A stretch of DNA of 64,000 nt from Maricaulis sp. (GTDB lineage Bacteria; Pseudomonadota; Alphaproteobacteria; Caulobacterales; Maricaulaceae). Made by a program: the position numbers and the translations under genes. The DNA lies in the NCBI RefSeq assembly GCF_015665295.1, contig NZ_JADFAJ010000012.1, positions 170,187 to 234,186 on the forward strand, given 5' to 3'. Below are positions 1-9,688 of the stretch, piece after piece; the stretch's first letter is position 1; every line of letters starts with the position of its first letter. The notes under the pieces are model-generated. The model was given only the letters and a program-made list of their open reading frames with translations. It was not told the origin of the DNA and made no database searches.

Positions 1-419
1 CGCCGGCCCGAGGTCAGGTCGCGGGCTATCGCCGTGGCGATCACGCGGCAGGCGGCCGCGGCGGCGCCCTGGAAAAAACGGGCAACCAGCAGGAGCTCGA
101 AGGTCGGTGTCAGCGTACAGATCAGACTGGTCAGGATGAAGAAAGCCAGCGCACACTGGATCACGATCTTGCGCCCGAAGCGGTCCGCAAGCGGGCCGTA
201 GATCAGTTGTGCGGCCCCGAAACCGGCCAGGTAGATGGCGATGACGTATTGCTGGTCATTTTCGGCCAGCACGCCGAGATCCCCGGCGATGTTGTCGAGT
301 GCCGGCAGCATCATGTCGATGGCCAGCGCCACCACGGCTGTCATGGCGACGAGCAGTGCCACGAGTTCCGTGAGCGACATCGGCAAGGCTTCGCCGGTCG
401 CCTGTTGAGGTTTGGTCAT
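1..419 (-). CDS. MFS drug-resistance transporter, Bcr/CflA type (partial, runs off left edge)
   Basis: The reading frame opens at an ATG at 417-419 (minus strand) and continues past the window edge, so only about 139 N-terminal residues are visible. They show a hydrophobic first helix, then DMMLPALDNIAGDLGV, a YVIAIYLAGFGAAQL helix and the MFS loop motif GPLADRFGRK between helices 2 and 3. The LPAL...IA.DLGV and Q.IYGPLADR pattern is typical of the DHA1 Bcr/CflA subfamily of proton-driven inner-membrane exporters. Substrate cannot be inferred. The haemoglobin gene lies upstream on the same strand, 90 bp away, with no clear operon link. Confidence 0.85.
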   Translation of the reverse strand, partial: MTKPQQATGEALPMSLTELVALLVAMTAVVALAIDMMLPALDNIAGDLGVLAENDQQYVIAIYLAGFGAAQLIYGPLADRFGRKIVIQCALAFFILTSLICTLTPTFELLLVARFFQGAAAAACRVIATAIARDLTSGR

Positions 420-509
420 GACCTGCTCCGGGAGACGGCATGGACCCATGCCGGATGTCTCAAATGCGTCGTCAGGCCGCTGGTGGCAAGCCTTTGGATG
501 CATTGCGGG

Positions 510-953
510 TCAGGCGTTGTCGTACGGATCGTAGAAAAGATGGGCCTGGAATGAGGTTGCGATCCGGCTGGCACGCTCCAGAAAGCCTGCCCTGGCAGCC
601 GGAGTCGCGCCGATTTCATCGAGCGTCCGCTCGAACAGGGCCAGCCAGCGACCGAAATGCTCGGGTGATATCTGCGGTTTGAGTTTCATATGAGCCGGCA
701 TCGGCCGACCCGCATAGCCGCCATCATGAAAGACAATCGCCGACCAGAAGGCCTTCATCGTCGCCAGGTGTGGTCCCCAGTCGCCGGGAATGGCGCGGGC
801 GAAGACCGGGCCGAGCAAATCGTCCTGGCGGACATGGCCGTAAAAGGTCTCCACGAGGTCGGAGATCTGCTCGGCCGTAATGCCCATCTCCGCCGCTTCC
901 TTGCGGGCAGCGAGGCGGGCTTCAGTGACGCGAACGTGGTTGGGAGAGGGCAT
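510..953 (-). CDS. Group III truncated haemoglobin
   Basis: 147 residues, close to the usual size of group III (class P) 2/2 globins, which bind haem with O2 or NO. Visible family features are FYGHVRQDDLLGPVF near residue 38, WGPHLATMKAFW near 60, and the proximal haem-ligand stretch MPAHMKL near 85, whose His is the predicted iron ligand. The C-terminal helix (FQAHLFYDP) is also typical. A later start at the Met of MGITAEQI would give a shorter N-terminus that fits the globin domain equally well. Assignment rests on motifs; the physiological role (NO detoxification or O2 binding) is not shown. Confidence 0.85.
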   Translation of the reverse strand: MPSPNHVRVTEARLAARKEAAEMGITAEQISDLVETFYGHVRQDDLLGPVFARAIPGDWGPHLATMKAFWSAIVFHDGGYAGRPMPAHMKLKPQISPEHFGRWLALFERTLDEIGATPAARAGFLERASRIATSFQAHLFYDPYDNA

Positions 954-1018
954 GTCGCCGATGTAGGACGCGTCCTGTCACAGTGCCATGTGGCGGGATG
1001 GCGCAGGGGGCGGGATGC

Positions 1019-1160
1019 AGCTCCTTCCCCTGGACGGGGAAGGTGGCCCGAAGGGCCGACCGGGGGTGACACGCGCCAGCCTTCCGGCAGCAACCTCCGA
1101 TCACCCGCTCCGTCTGGCCGCCAAGCGTCCAGCCACCTCGCCTTGCCTGGGCGAGGAGCT
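1019..1160 (+). repeat. F1 palindromic repeat, copy A
   Basis: About 142 bp between the haemoglobin and ychF genes. It begins AGCTCCTTCCCC...GGGGAAGGTGG and ends CCACCTCGCC...GGCGAGGAGCT, so the two ends are imperfect inverted repeats and each also folds into its own hairpin. The interior carries the family signature: GGCCCGAAGGGCC, a GGGGTGA box and a TCACCCGCTCCGTCT box. It is the most diverged of the six F1 copies in the window. It lies 8 bp from the ychF stop codon and may help terminate ychF transcription (inference). Confidence 0.85.
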
Positions 1161-1167
1161 GTTGGAC

Positions 1168-2265
1168 CTAAACGTTGAAGCGGAAGTGAAGCACATCGCC
1201 GTCCTTGACGATGTAGTCCTTGCCCTCGGCGCGCATCTTGCCGGCTTCCTTGGCGGCGCTTTCACCACCACAGGCGATGTAATCGTCATAGGCGATGGTT
1301 TCGGCGCGGATGAAGCCCTTCTCGAAGTCGCCATGGATGACGCCGGCGGCCTGCGGCGCGGTCCAGCCCTCGCGGATGGTCCAGGCGCGGGCCTCTTTCG
1401 GGCCGGCCGTGAAATAGGTCTGCAGGCCCAGCAGCGAATAGCCGGTGTGGATCAGGCGATCCAGGCCGGGCTCGGTCAGGCCGATCGCCTCCATGTATTC
1501 ATCGCGCTCCTCGTTTTCGAGCAAGGCGAGTTCACTCTCGATCTTGGCCGAGATCACCACAGCCTGGGCGCCTTCCTCGGCGGCCCGCTTCATCACGATC
1601 TCGGAATAGGCATTGCCCGTGCTGGCACTGCCTTCATCGACATTGGCGATGAACAGGACCGGCTTGGTGGTCAATAGCTGCAGGCCGCGCCAGGCCTTGC
1701 GCTCGTCCTTGGGCACGTCAGCGAACCGCGCCGGCTTGCCTTCATTGAGCTGTTCCAGGGCAATGTCGATCAGGACGAGGGTGGCCTTGGCCTCCTTGTC
1801 ACCGGACTTGGCCTTCTTCTCGAGGCCGGACTTGCGCTTTTCCAGGCTTTCCAGGTCAGCCAGCATCAGCTCGGTCTCGACGGTTTCGAGGTCGGCGAGC
1901 GGGTCGATCCTGTTGTTCACATGCGTGATGTCGTCATCGTCGAAACAGCGCAGCACATAGGCAATCGCGTCGGTCTCGCGGATGGTGGCGAGGAATTGAT
2001 TGCCCAGGCCTTCGCCCTTGGAGGCGCCTTCGACGAGGCCGGCAATGTCGACGAAATTCATCCGCGCCGGCAGGATTTCCTTCGAGCCGGCGATCTCGGC
2101 CAGCTTGGCGAGGCGCGGTTCGGGCACGGCGACATCACCGACATTCGGTTCGATCGTGCAGAAGGGATAGTTCGCCGCCTGGGCTGCCGCGGTCTGGGTG
2201 AGGGCGTTGAACAGGGTCGACTTGCCGACGTTCGGAAGCCCGACGATGCCGCATTTGAATCCCAT
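1168..2265 (-). CDS. ychF: Redox-regulated ATPase YchF (Obg-family P-loop protein)
   Basis: 365 residues, the normal YchF length. The N-terminus [20 protein letters not shown] holds the P-loop (GLPNVGKS), followed by [10 protein letters not shown] (switch I) and [10 protein letters not shown] (G3-like). The C-terminal TGS domain ends LHFRFNV, the expected YchF terminus. YchF proteins hydrolyse ATP in preference to GTP, bind ribosomes and are linked to oxidative-stress responses. The gene lies downstream of pth, rplY and prs on the same strand, a common alphaproteobacterial arrangement. Nothing is truncated. Confidence 0.97.
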   Translation of the reverse strand: MGFKCGIVGLPNVGKSTLFNALTQTAAAQAANYPFCTIEPNVGDVAVPEPRLAKLAEIAGSKEILPARMNFVDIAGLVEGASKGEGLGNQFLATIRETDAIAYVLRCFDDDDITHVNNRIDPLADLETVETELMLADLESLEKRKSGLEKKAKSGDKEAKATLVLIDIALEQLNEGKPARFADVPKDERKAWRGLQLLTTKPVLFIANVDEGSASTGNAYSEIVMKRAAEEGAQAVVISAKIESELALLENEERDEYMEAIGLTEPGLDRLIHTGYSLLGLQTYFTAGPKEARAWTIREGWTAPQAAGVIHGDFEKGFIRAETIAYDDYIACGGESAAKEAGKMRAEGKDYIVKDGDVLHFRFNV

Positions 2266-2388
2266 GGCGAAATATCCTCACTGGTTCGAGCGCGCCTTAT
2301 AAGAAGAATGCAGCGCGGGGTCGACTGTGGAGTCAGTGGCAGGTCTTTCTGCCCCCGCTTGCGGGGAGGCAGGATCCTGACCCTCGCC

Positions 2389-2997
2389 TCAATCCTCGTT
2401 GTCCGGCCCGCCGCGCTTCACCACGTCCGGTGCCGGCGCCTTGTGCGTCACGCGCGTCTGGAAGGCGTCGTAATCTCCGGCAGCCAGCAGGTCGAGGCTC
2501 CCGGCGATGGCATCCAGCAGGTCGATCAGCCAGTCCTCCTCGGCCTTCGCGAAATCGGAGAGCACATAGCCGGTGACGCGATTGCGGTCGCCGGGATGGC
2601 CGATGCCGATGCGGGCGCGGCGGAAGTCAGGGCCGAGCTGGCTGGTGATCGACTTGATGCCGTTATTGCCGGCCGCGCCACCGCCCAGCTTCATGCGGAA
2701 CTTGCCGGGTGCCAGGTCGAGCTCGTCGTGGAAGACGATGATGTCCTCCGGCTTGACCCGGTAAAAGGCCGCCGCAGCCCCCACCGAATGGCCGGCATTG
2801 TTGTAAAAGGTCTGGGGCTTGAGCAGGAGCAGTTTTTCTGACCCGATGACCAGCTCGGTCGCCAGGCCCTGGAAGCGCTTGCGCCAGGGGCCGGCGCTCC
2901 AGGCGTGGGCGATGATGTCCATCGCCATGAAACCGACATTGTGGCGGTTGCGCAGGTATTTCGGCTCGTAGTTTCCGAGGCCGGCCAGGATCTTCAT
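2389..2997 (-). CDS. pth: Peptidyl-tRNA hydrolase
   Basis: Hydrolyses the ester bond of peptidyl-tRNA released from stalled ribosomes. The chosen ATG gives MKILAGLGN at the N-terminus, as in the family; an upstream in-frame Met would add 21 unrelated residues. Visible motifs are GLGN..., the catalytic His in RNRHNVGF, VFHDELDLAPG with the catalytic Asp, and GGGAAGNNGIKS. The usual MN.SG segment reads FYNNAG here. 202 residues, normal length. It follows rplY by about 110 bp and precedes ychF, probably in one transcription unit. Confidence 0.96.
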   Translation of the reverse strand: MKILAGLGNYEPKYLRNRHNVGFMAMDIIAHAWSAGPWRKRFQGLATELVIGSEKLLLLKPQTFYNNAGHSVGAAAAFYRVKPEDIIVFHDELDLAPGKFRMKLGGGAAGNNGIKSITSQLGPDFRRARIGIGHPGDRNRVTGYVLSDFAKAEEDWLIDLLDAIAGSLDLLAAGDYDAFQTRVTHKAPAPDVVKRGGPDNED

Positions 2998-3107
2998 TGC
3001 GCGGTCTCCCCAGGGCGGATGCCGGTAAACATGTGCCGGATACGAAATCAGCGAAGCCATGGTGTGGCTTCGCTGATCTCAATTCCAGTGCTGAAAGGCA
3101 GTCAGGA

Positions 3108-3755
3108 CTAGCCCTCGTCGCCCTTCTGCTTGATGGCTTCCGGCTCGGCCGGGGTGCCATCGGTCTCTTCTTCGGCGTCAGTGAGGACAGCGCGCGAACC
3201 CTGCAGGGTGGCGATCGTGAAGTCACGATCCGTGATGGTCGGCTTCACGCCCTTCGGCAGAACGACGGCCGAAATGTGGACCGAATCGCCAATGTCGAGG
3301 CCGGACAGGTCGACTTCAACCGATTCCGGAATGGAGCCGGCCGGGCAGAGCAGCTCGACATCGTGGCGCACGATATTGAGGACGCCGCCGCGCTTCAGGG
3401 CCGGGCAGGCCGCTTCATTGGTGAAGTGAACCACGACATTGACCTTGATCTTGGTGTCTTCGTCGACGCGGAACAGGTCGATATGCATGGCCTTGTCCGA
3501 CACCGGATGGAAATCGATGTCGCGGGCGATGACGGTCTGGCGCTTGCCTTCATGATCGAGCTCGATCATGTGCGACAGGAAGTTGCCGCCCAGCAGGGCC
3601 TTGCGGATTTCGTTACCGCGCAGGTTGACCGAAACCGGGGGGAGCTTGCCGCCATAGACGACGCCCGGGACCAGGTCTTCGCGGCGGGCAGCGCGAGCCG
3701 CGCCCTTGCCAGTGCCTTCACGAACGTCAACGGTGAGAACGATGTTGGAGCTCAT
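3108..3755 (-). CDS. rplY: 50S ribosomal protein L25/general stress protein Ctc
   Basis: 215 residues, the long two-domain (Ctc-type) form of L25. The N-terminal 5S rRNA-binding domain begins with VREGTGKGAARAARR and contains VPGVVYGG; the C-terminal TL5/Ctc domain contains VVHFTNEAACPALKRGG and DLSGLDIGDSVH. The last 25 residues are acidic and variable. It binds 5S rRNA in the large subunit. Placement between prs and pth is conserved in many alphaproteobacteria and supports co-expression. Confidence 0.96.
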   Translation of the reverse strand: MSSNIVLTVDVREGTGKGAARAARREDLVPGVVYGGKLPPVSVNLRGNEIRKALLGGNFLSHMIELDHEGKRQTVIARDIDFHPVSDKAMHIDLFRVDEDTKIKVNVVVHFTNEAACPALKRGGVLNIVRHDVELLCPAGSIPESVEVDLSGLDIGDSVHISAVVLPKGVKPTITDRDFTIATLQGSRAVLTDAEEETDGTPAEPEAIKQKGDEG

Positions 3756-3948
3756 CGGTCCAGATCCTTAAATGCAAACGCCGCCTCCAGCCGGTTTGGC
3801 CCCGGCGGGCGGCGATCTATCCAGGCTTTACGCCACAGTATTATTTCGAGCGGCGGGCTATAGCTGATCCAAACCGTCCGCGCAACAGCGCTGCACGGGA
3901 AGAGTCAGCGGACTTGCCCCCGTCTGTGGCCGGGCGGCCACGTCCACG

Positions 3949-4881
<933 letters not shown>

Positions 4882-4954
4882 TGTTTCGACCCCCGAGTCT
4901 CAAGAAACCGCGGGCTGCTTAACAGAGGCGCGCCGGGGATTGAAGCTGAAATGA

Positions 4955-6049
4955 TCAGCCTGCGGAAAATCCTGGAGGCGGTGGCATATCGGCACTGTCC
5001 AGACAGACCAGTTTGAATAGCTCGCCCATCTGTTCTGGATCGGTCAAGCGCCAGATTTGACGGGCAATTTCAGAACGCTTGCCGGGCTGCGACTGGCTCA
5101 GCGCGGCAGCGCGGGCTTCGATGCCGAGACCCGCCAGCCAAGCGCCTTGCGGTTCCGGCCCGTAACAGGTCAGACCGGCGGAACGCCCGGCCTGCATGAG
5201 GGATTCGAAGTCGACGCGCGCGGTCAGGTCGGCCGTGCCGGGCGCTTCGAGCGGCGGTTGTTTCTTATGAGCACGGATCGCCTGCAGCGTGTCACCGACT
5301 TCGCTGTGCGCCGGTCCGTAGTCGATGAAGAGGGCGCGGCCGGGCTGGTCGGCAAAACGGGCGGCCAGCTGGTCGATGACCTGGCGGTCGCCCGGGCGCA
5401 GCTCGACGAGGGCGCCATCTGCGGCCTCTCGCAGGCGCGGCGGGATGAGGTCGGTCTCGCTCGCGAGCGGCGGACCGAGCACGAAGGCAAAGGTCTGGCC
5501 GGCCTCGTCTTTCGGATCGAGCCCGACCAGGCGCTCATGCCACTGACCCTTGTGTCGGACGGCCTGGCGGACCGGCAGGCAATCGAGGAATTCGTTTGCC
5601 AGTATGATGGAGGGGCCCGGTGCCACGGCTTCCAGCCGGTCGACCCAGCGGATCTGTGCCCCGGTCGGTCCCAGGGTCTGCGCCTGAACGGCCTTGAGCG
5701 CGGCGCTGGCTTCGATCAGCACGATTTCGGCGGCGTCCATGAAGCCGGGCACGGTCCGCGCTGCGCGCAGCGCGTCGGACATCATGGTGCCGCGGCCCGG
5801 GCCCAATTCGATCAGCTTCAGGCCGGCCGGCCGGCCCATGTCGAGCCAGGTCTGGGCCGCGACCAGCCCGATCAGCTCGCCGAACATCTGGCTGATTTCC
5901 GGGGCGGTGATGAAATCCGCCCCGGCCCCGATCGGGTCCTTCGTGGCATAGAAACCGTGCCTTGGATCGAACAGCGCCTCGGTCATGAAGGCGGCGATCG
6001 AGATCGGCCCGCCAGTACGGATCCGGTCGCGGAGCGTGTCGGCAATCAT
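4955..6049 (-). CDS. MidA/NDUFAF7-like SAM-dependent methyltransferase (COG1565)
   Basis: 364 residues. The start ATG overlaps the lgt stop codon by 4 bp (ATGA), which fixes the N-terminus as MIADTLRDRI; the same frame runs on upstream but only as a shadow of lgt. Family features are FMTEALFDPRHGFYA near residue 20, FITAPEISQMFGEL near 45, the SAM-binding LIELGPGRGTMMSDALRA near 77 and NEFLDCLPVRQ near 140. Mitochondrial NDUFAF7 methylates an arginine of a complex I subunit; a role in complex I assembly here is inference. The lgt neighbour is common in alphaproteobacteria. Confidence 0.9.
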   Translation of the reverse strand: MIADTLRDRIRTGGPISIAAFMTEALFDPRHGFYATKDPIGAGADFITAPEISQMFGELIGLVAAQTWLDMGRPAGLKLIELGPGRGTMMSDALRAARTVPGFMDAAEIVLIEASAALKAVQAQTLGPTGAQIRWVDRLEAVAPGPSIILANEFLDCLPVRQAVRHKGQWHERLVGLDPKDEAGQTFAFVLGPPLASETDLIPPRLREAADGALVELRPGDRQVIDQLAARFADQPGRALFIDYGPAHSEVGDTLQAIRAHKKQPPLEAPGTADLTARVDFESLMQAGRSAGLTCYGPEPQGAWLAGLGIEARAAALSQSQPGKRSEIARQIWRLTDPEQMGELFKLVCLDSADMPPPPGFSAG

Positions 6050-6927
6050 GGTTTGGCAGGCGCGTCCGCTTTCAGGGCGCGATGGATCAGCCAGGCGCCG
6101 GCGATGATCATGGGGATCGACAGGATCATGCCCATGGTGATGTAGCCGCGCAGGGCTTCCGGCATGTAGAGATCCGGCTCGCGAACCTGTTCCAGCGAGG
6201 TCCTGAACAGGCCGTAGAACAGGAGGAAGAGGCCGGCATTGAGGCCGGGTTTCTCCAGCGAGCGGAATTTCCAGGTCGCGATATTGATGATGGCGAACAG
6301 GGCGACGCCTTCGAGTGCGGCTTCGTAAAGCTGGCTGGGGTGACGCAGGGCGCACTCCGGGTCGTGGGCAAAGCGCATGGCCCAGGGCACATCGGTCGGA
6401 CGGCCCCAGAGCTCGCCATTGATGAAATTGGCCAGGCGGCCAAACAGCAGGCCGATCGGTGTGACCACGGCGGCGGCATCACCGATCCGCAGCAGGTCCA
6501 GCTTCTGCCCGCGGGCAAACCACCACAGCGCCAGCGAGACGCCGATCAACCCGCCATGGAAGGACATGCCGCCATCGGTGATGCCCAGGACGATGTCCTG
6601 CGGCCGGGTCCAGATCATGTCGGGCATGTAGAAGATCACGAAGCCGAGTCGTCCGCCGCCGATCACGCCGAGCGTGGCCCACAGCAGCAGATCGTCGACC
6701 TGGGGTTCGGTGAAGGGTGCCTTCGGCTTCTTGGTGCCGGCCGGGTTCCACAGCCCGGGGCGGCGGGCCAGGGCGATCATGTAGCGCCAGCCCAGCATCA
6801 GCCCGGCGATATAGGCCAGGGCGTACCAGCGCAGGTCGAAGCGCAATTCCATGCCGAACAGGTCGAACGGACCGATCGTGAACAGGATGGGGTCGATCAG
6901 GTCAAAACTTGGCGGACAGTATTCCAT
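6046..6927 (-). CDS. lgt: Prolipoprotein diacylglyceryl transferase
   Basis: Inner-membrane enzyme that transfers diacylglycerol from phosphatidylglycerol to the lipobox Cys of prolipoproteins. 293 residues with about seven membrane helices. Key segments are LRWYALAYIAGLMLGWRY, GGMSFHGGLIGV with the essential His, and the Lgt signature GRLANFINGELWGRPTDVPW with the essential Arg and Asn, followed by HPSQLYEA. It overlaps the downstream methyltransferase by 4 bp, so the two are translationally coupled. Lipoprotein substrates encoded in this window include 40051-40983 and 51001-51243. Confidence 0.97.
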   Translation of the reverse strand: MEYCPPSFDLIDPILFTIGPFDLFGMELRFDLRWYALAYIAGLMLGWRYMIALARRPGLWNPAGTKKPKAPFTEPQVDDLLLWATLGVIGGGRLGFVIFYMPDMIWTRPQDIVLGITDGGMSFHGGLIGVSLALWWFARGQKLDLLRIGDAAAVVTPIGLLFGRLANFINGELWGRPTDVPWAMRFAHDPECALRHPSQLYEAALEGVALFAIINIATWKFRSLEKPGLNAGLFLLFYGLFRTSLEQVREPDLYMPEALRGYITMGMILSIPMIIAGAWLIHRALKADAPAKP

Positions 6928-7039
6928 GATATACTCGGTTCATTGCTCGGCGAGGTGCAGCTGTGACGGAACAGCGCGTTGCGCTTTTCGGGCCGGAGCC
7001 GCATATAGGCGGTGTTGAACCCACTAATGGCTTTCTTTG

Positions 7040-7384
7040 ATGCAAACGCGCAACCCGCTTCTGAATGATTTTGCTGATCTCATGACCGACGCCTTCGGCG
7101 CGGCGCAGGCGATGGGCGAAGAGGCGCGTTCCGTGTTTCGCGCCCGGGCCGACCGCATGGTCGCCGAGATGGACCTGGTGACGCGCGAGGAATTCGACGC
7201 GGTCAAGGCCGCGCTCGACGCCTCGCAGGACGAGGTCGCGTCGCTGACCCGCCGTCTTGAGGCGCTGGAAGCTGCGGCCGCCAAGCCGAAACCGACGAGC
7301 CGGGCGAAGGCAGCGGCTGCACAGCCGAAGGCTGCCAGCAAGGCTGGCGCGAGCAAGACCAGGACGCCCAAGGCCAAATCCTGA
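7040..7384 (+). CDS. UbiK-family accessory factor (BMFP domain)
   Basis: 114 residues from the ATG at 7040 (a TTG sits just upstream in frame). The body MQTRNPLLNDFADLMTDAFG followed by VTREEFDAVKAALD and a Leu-rich coiled coil (LTRRLEALE) is the BMFP/UbiK pattern, in which trimeric coiled coils support ubiquinone biosynthesis under aerobic conditions. The last 35 residues are an Ala/Lys/Pro-rich low-complexity basic tail, common in alphaproteobacterial versions. It is divergent from lgt, with a 112-bp gap that must hold both promoters. Confidence 0.85.
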   Translation: MQTRNPLLNDFADLMTDAFGAAQAMGEEARSVFRARADRMVAEMDLVTREEFDAVKAALDASQDEVASLTRRLEALEAAAAKPKPTSRAKAAAAQPKAASKAGASKTRTPKAKS

Positions 7385-7482
7385 AATCACGCGCACGACG
7401 CGCTTTTTATTGCGCCTGACGCGGCGCGGACATACCGTCGAAGGACGGTGTGAGTCGCCGCGCAGACGATGGAGCCATATTG

Positions 7483-7986
7483 ATGGACCTGCTGTCAGAC
7501 GAATTTTCACCGACTGTGACCGACCCGCTCGACGCGGTCGAACAGGCGGTCATCGCCGAGCAATACCCCTATGACCGTGACGAGAATGGTGAGATCCACC
7601 TGACCGCGACCGGTGCCTGGCGCGATCACCAGATCTGGTTCGCCTGGCGGCCCGATCTCGAGGCGCTGCACATTTGCGGCAGCCTTGATCTGAAAGTCCC
7701 GGCCAATCGTTTCCGCGATGTCTGCGAACTGGTCGCCCGCATCAATGAAAAGCTCTGGCTCGGCCATTTCGACATCTGGGCCGAGGATGGCTCGATCGTC
7801 TATCGCCATGCCCTGTCCCTGCCCAATGGGGAAGCGGTGTCCCCGTCCCAGGCGGCGGCGATGATCTCGGCGGCGCGCGAAGCCGGTGAACGTTTCTATC
7901 CGGCCTTCCACTTTCTTGTCTGGGGTGGCAAGGGCGTCGAGGAAGCGGCAGCGGCTGCGATGTTTGAAACTGCGGGCGAGGCCTGA
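7483..7986 (+). CDS. YbjN domain-containing protein
   Basis: The ATG at 7483 has a GGAG Shine-Dalgarno 8 nt upstream, so I prefer it to an upstream GTG at 7450; the product is 167 residues. The sequence (YDRDENGEIHLTATGAWRD, LKVPANRFRDVCELVARIN, GHFDIW near residue 100, and FYPAFHFLVWGGK near 140) matches alphaproteobacterial YbjN proteins, which have a type III secretion chaperone-like fold. E. coli YbjN affects stress and motility, but the molecular role is unknown. The gene is 8 bp upstream of proC, probably co-transcribed. Confidence 0.85.
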   Translation: MDLLSDEFSPTVTDPLDAVEQAVIAEQYPYDRDENGEIHLTATGAWRDHQIWFAWRPDLEALHICGSLDLKVPANRFRDVCELVARINEKLWLGHFDIWAEDGSIVYRHALSLPNGEAVSPSQAAAMISAAREAGERFYPAFHFLVWGGKGVEEAAAAAMFETAGEA

Positions 7987-7994
7987 CACCGGCC

Positions 7995-8837
7995 ATGACA
8001 CAATCGTATCGGATTGCCCTCATCGGGGGCGGCAATATGGGCGGCGCCCTGGCGGCGGGCTGGTTGCGCACGAAACGTGGCGGGCTTGCGGCCAGCGAGC
8101 TGGTCGTTATCGACCCGGCGCCGGGCGATGTGGTCCAGGACCTGGCCGCCCAGTCCGGTGTCACGGTCCTGCCCGAGCTGACGGCCGAGGCCGCGGCGGC
8201 GCTTGAACTGGTCGTGTTTGCGGTCAAGCCGCAGATCTTCGAACAGGCCGGTGCAGCCATCGCCGGTCTACTCCCTGACAGGACCGGCATCATCTCGATC
8301 ATGGCGGGCGTGACCATCAACCGCATGGCCATGGCTCTGGGTGACCGTGCGATCATCCGTGCCATGCCCAACACCGCCGTCGCCGTTGGCGCTGGCGTTA
8401 CCGTCTGCGTCGCCAATGAAGGCGGCGAAGCGCTGCAAAAGACCGTCACCCGACTGCTCAAGTCTGCCGGAAGCGTCGAATGGGTGGCTGACGAGCGCAT
8501 GATCGGGGCCGTGACGGCTGTCTCCGGATCCGGCCCGGCCTATGTCTTCCTGCTCGCCGAAGCCCTCGCCGGTGCCGCCTTCGCCGAAGGCCTGCCGCGC
8601 GACCTCGCCGACAAGCTGGCCCGCGAAACCATCATTGGCGCCGGGGCGCTTCTGGCCAAGTCCGGCAAGACCCCCCAGGAACTGCGCCGTTCGGTCACGT
8701 CGCCGGGTGGCACCACCCAGGCCGCCGTTGACGTGCTCATGGGCGCCGGAGGCGGACTGCCCGAACTGGTCCGCCAGGCCGTCGCCGCTGCCGAACGCCG
8801 GTCAAGGCAGATGGGCCAGGAACCCGGCAAGCGCTAG
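7995..8837 (+). CDS. proC: Pyrroline-5-carboxylate reductase
   Basis: Last step of proline synthesis: NAD(P)H-dependent reduction of pyrroline-5-carboxylate. 280 residues. The Rossmann glycine motif is IALIGGGNMGGALAAGW near residue 7. The middle carries FAVKPQIFE and IRAMPNTAVAVGAG, and the C-terminal helical dimer domain carries VTAVSGSGPAYVFLLAEAL and SVTSPGGTTQAAVD, the ProC signature. YbjN-ProC linkage is frequent in this class. An F1 repeat begins 87 bp after the stop. Confidence 0.97.
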   Translation: MTQSYRIALIGGGNMGGALAAGWLRTKRGGLAASELVVIDPAPGDVVQDLAAQSGVTVLPELTAEAAAALELVVFAVKPQIFEQAGAAIAGLLPDRTGIISIMAGVTINRMAMALGDRAIIRAMPNTAVAVGAGVTVCVANEGGEALQKTVTRLLKSAGSVEWVADERMIGAVTAVSGSGPAYVFLLAEALAGAAFAEGLPRDLADKLARETIIGAGALLAKSGKTPQELRRSVTSPGGTTQAAVDVLMGAGGGLPELVRQAVAAAERRSRQMGQEPGKR

Positions 8838-8924
8838 GCTCTCTTCCGGGCTTGCCCCTCAAACCCAACCCCATTTTTCCCGGATGACGCTGCGCGCCTC
8901 CGGGAAAAATGAGCGGGAATTTGA

Positions 8925-9064
8925 AGGTCCTTCCCCTTGATGGGGAAGGTGGCCCGAAGGGCCGGAAGGGGTGAGACGCGTCGCGTTCATGCACCCACCG
9001 CCGATCACCCACTCCGTCTCGTCGCTGCGCGCCGATCCACCTCGCCTTGTCTGGGCGAGGACCT
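8925..9064 (+). repeat. F1 palindromic repeat, copy B
   Basis: About 140 bp. It starts AGGTCCTTCCCCTTGATGGG and ends CCACCTCGCCTTGTCTGGGC plus GAGGACCT; the two ends are imperfect inverted repeats and each is self-complementary. Apart from one base at the left end and the right hairpin loop, it is identical to copy C at 9470-9609 in the same orientation. The DUF559 gene lies exactly between the two. It may act as a bidirectional terminator or as a mobile unit (inference). Confidence 0.92.
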
Positions 9065-9110
9065 GCGGTGAGAGCGTCGTCACAGGCAAGCGAACGGCTT
9101 ATGTGTTTCG

Positions 9111-9470
9111 ATGCCCGGCATGAGCAGCGAACTCGCCCAGCGCGCACGATGGCTGCGGCAGAACATGACCCCGCACGAGGTGCGGGTCTGGGCCTGTCTT
9201 CGTGATTGGCGCGCCGACGGGTTCAAGTTTCGGCGCCAGGTGGTGCTGGGCCCCTATATCGTCGATTTTGCCTGCTTCCGACCGAAAATCGTTGTCGAAC
9301 TCGATGGTGGTCAGCACACCAGTGACGATCATGCCGCTCGGGATGCGTGTCGGGATGCCTCGTTGCGCGAGCAGGGCTTCCAGGTCTTCCGCGCGTGGAA
9401 CCATGAGGTCGATGACGATATCGATGCAGTTCTCGACGGCATACGCTCCCTCGTTGAGCCAAAACAATGA
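9111..9470 (+). CDS. DUF559 (Vsr-like) endonuclease-domain protein
   Basis: 119 residues. DUF559 belongs to the PD-(D/E)XK/very-short-patch-repair-like nuclease superfamily. Visible landmarks are ARWLRQNMTPHEVRVWACLR near residue 12, FKFRRQVVLGPYIVDFACF near 38, and VVELDGGQHTSDDHAARD near 60, where the D, E and QH residues form the predicted active site, followed by GFQVFRAWNHEV. The cellular role of stand-alone DUF559 proteins is not established. Two almost identical F1 repeats flank it; its stop codon touches the second. Confidence 0.88.
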   Translation: MPGMSSELAQRARWLRQNMTPHEVRVWACLRDWRADGFKFRRQVVLGPYIVDFACFRPKIVVELDGGQHTSDDHAARDACRDASLREQGFQVFRAWNHEVDDDIDAVLDGIRSLVEPKQ

Positions 9471-9609
9471 GGACCTTCCCCTTGATGGGGAAGGTGGCCC
9501 GAAGGGCCGGAAGGGGTGAGACGCGTCGCGTTCATGCACCCACCGCCGATCACCCACTCCGTCTCGTCGCTGCGCGCCGATCCACCTCGCCCATCAAGGG
9601 CGAGGACCT
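9470..9609 (+). repeat. F1 palindromic repeat, copy C
   Basis: About 140 bp, same orientation as copy B and nearly identical, so B and C are direct repeats 405 bp apart around the DUF559 gene. The element starts at the last base of the DUF559 stop codon. Its right end, CCTCGCCCATCAAGGGCGAGG, folds as an 8-bp hairpin. Just downstream (about 9629-9650) a segment resembling CCTGCTGGC-GACAAG-GAT matches the tail of the F3 repeat found at 39.8 and 48.0 kb. Confidence 0.92.
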
Positions 9610-9688
9610 GTGGAGCTTTGTGTAAGGGCCTGCTGGCAGACAAGAGATCCAAGGAGAGATCTGGCGGAGTTTGCAGGCAGGAAGCCCC

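Noticed and set aside
7385..7449. Terminator after the UbiK-like gene (GCGC-ACGAC-GCGC-TTTTTATT)
   Set aside because: The T-run is suitable, but the stem is only 4 bp and self-palindromic, too weak to call.
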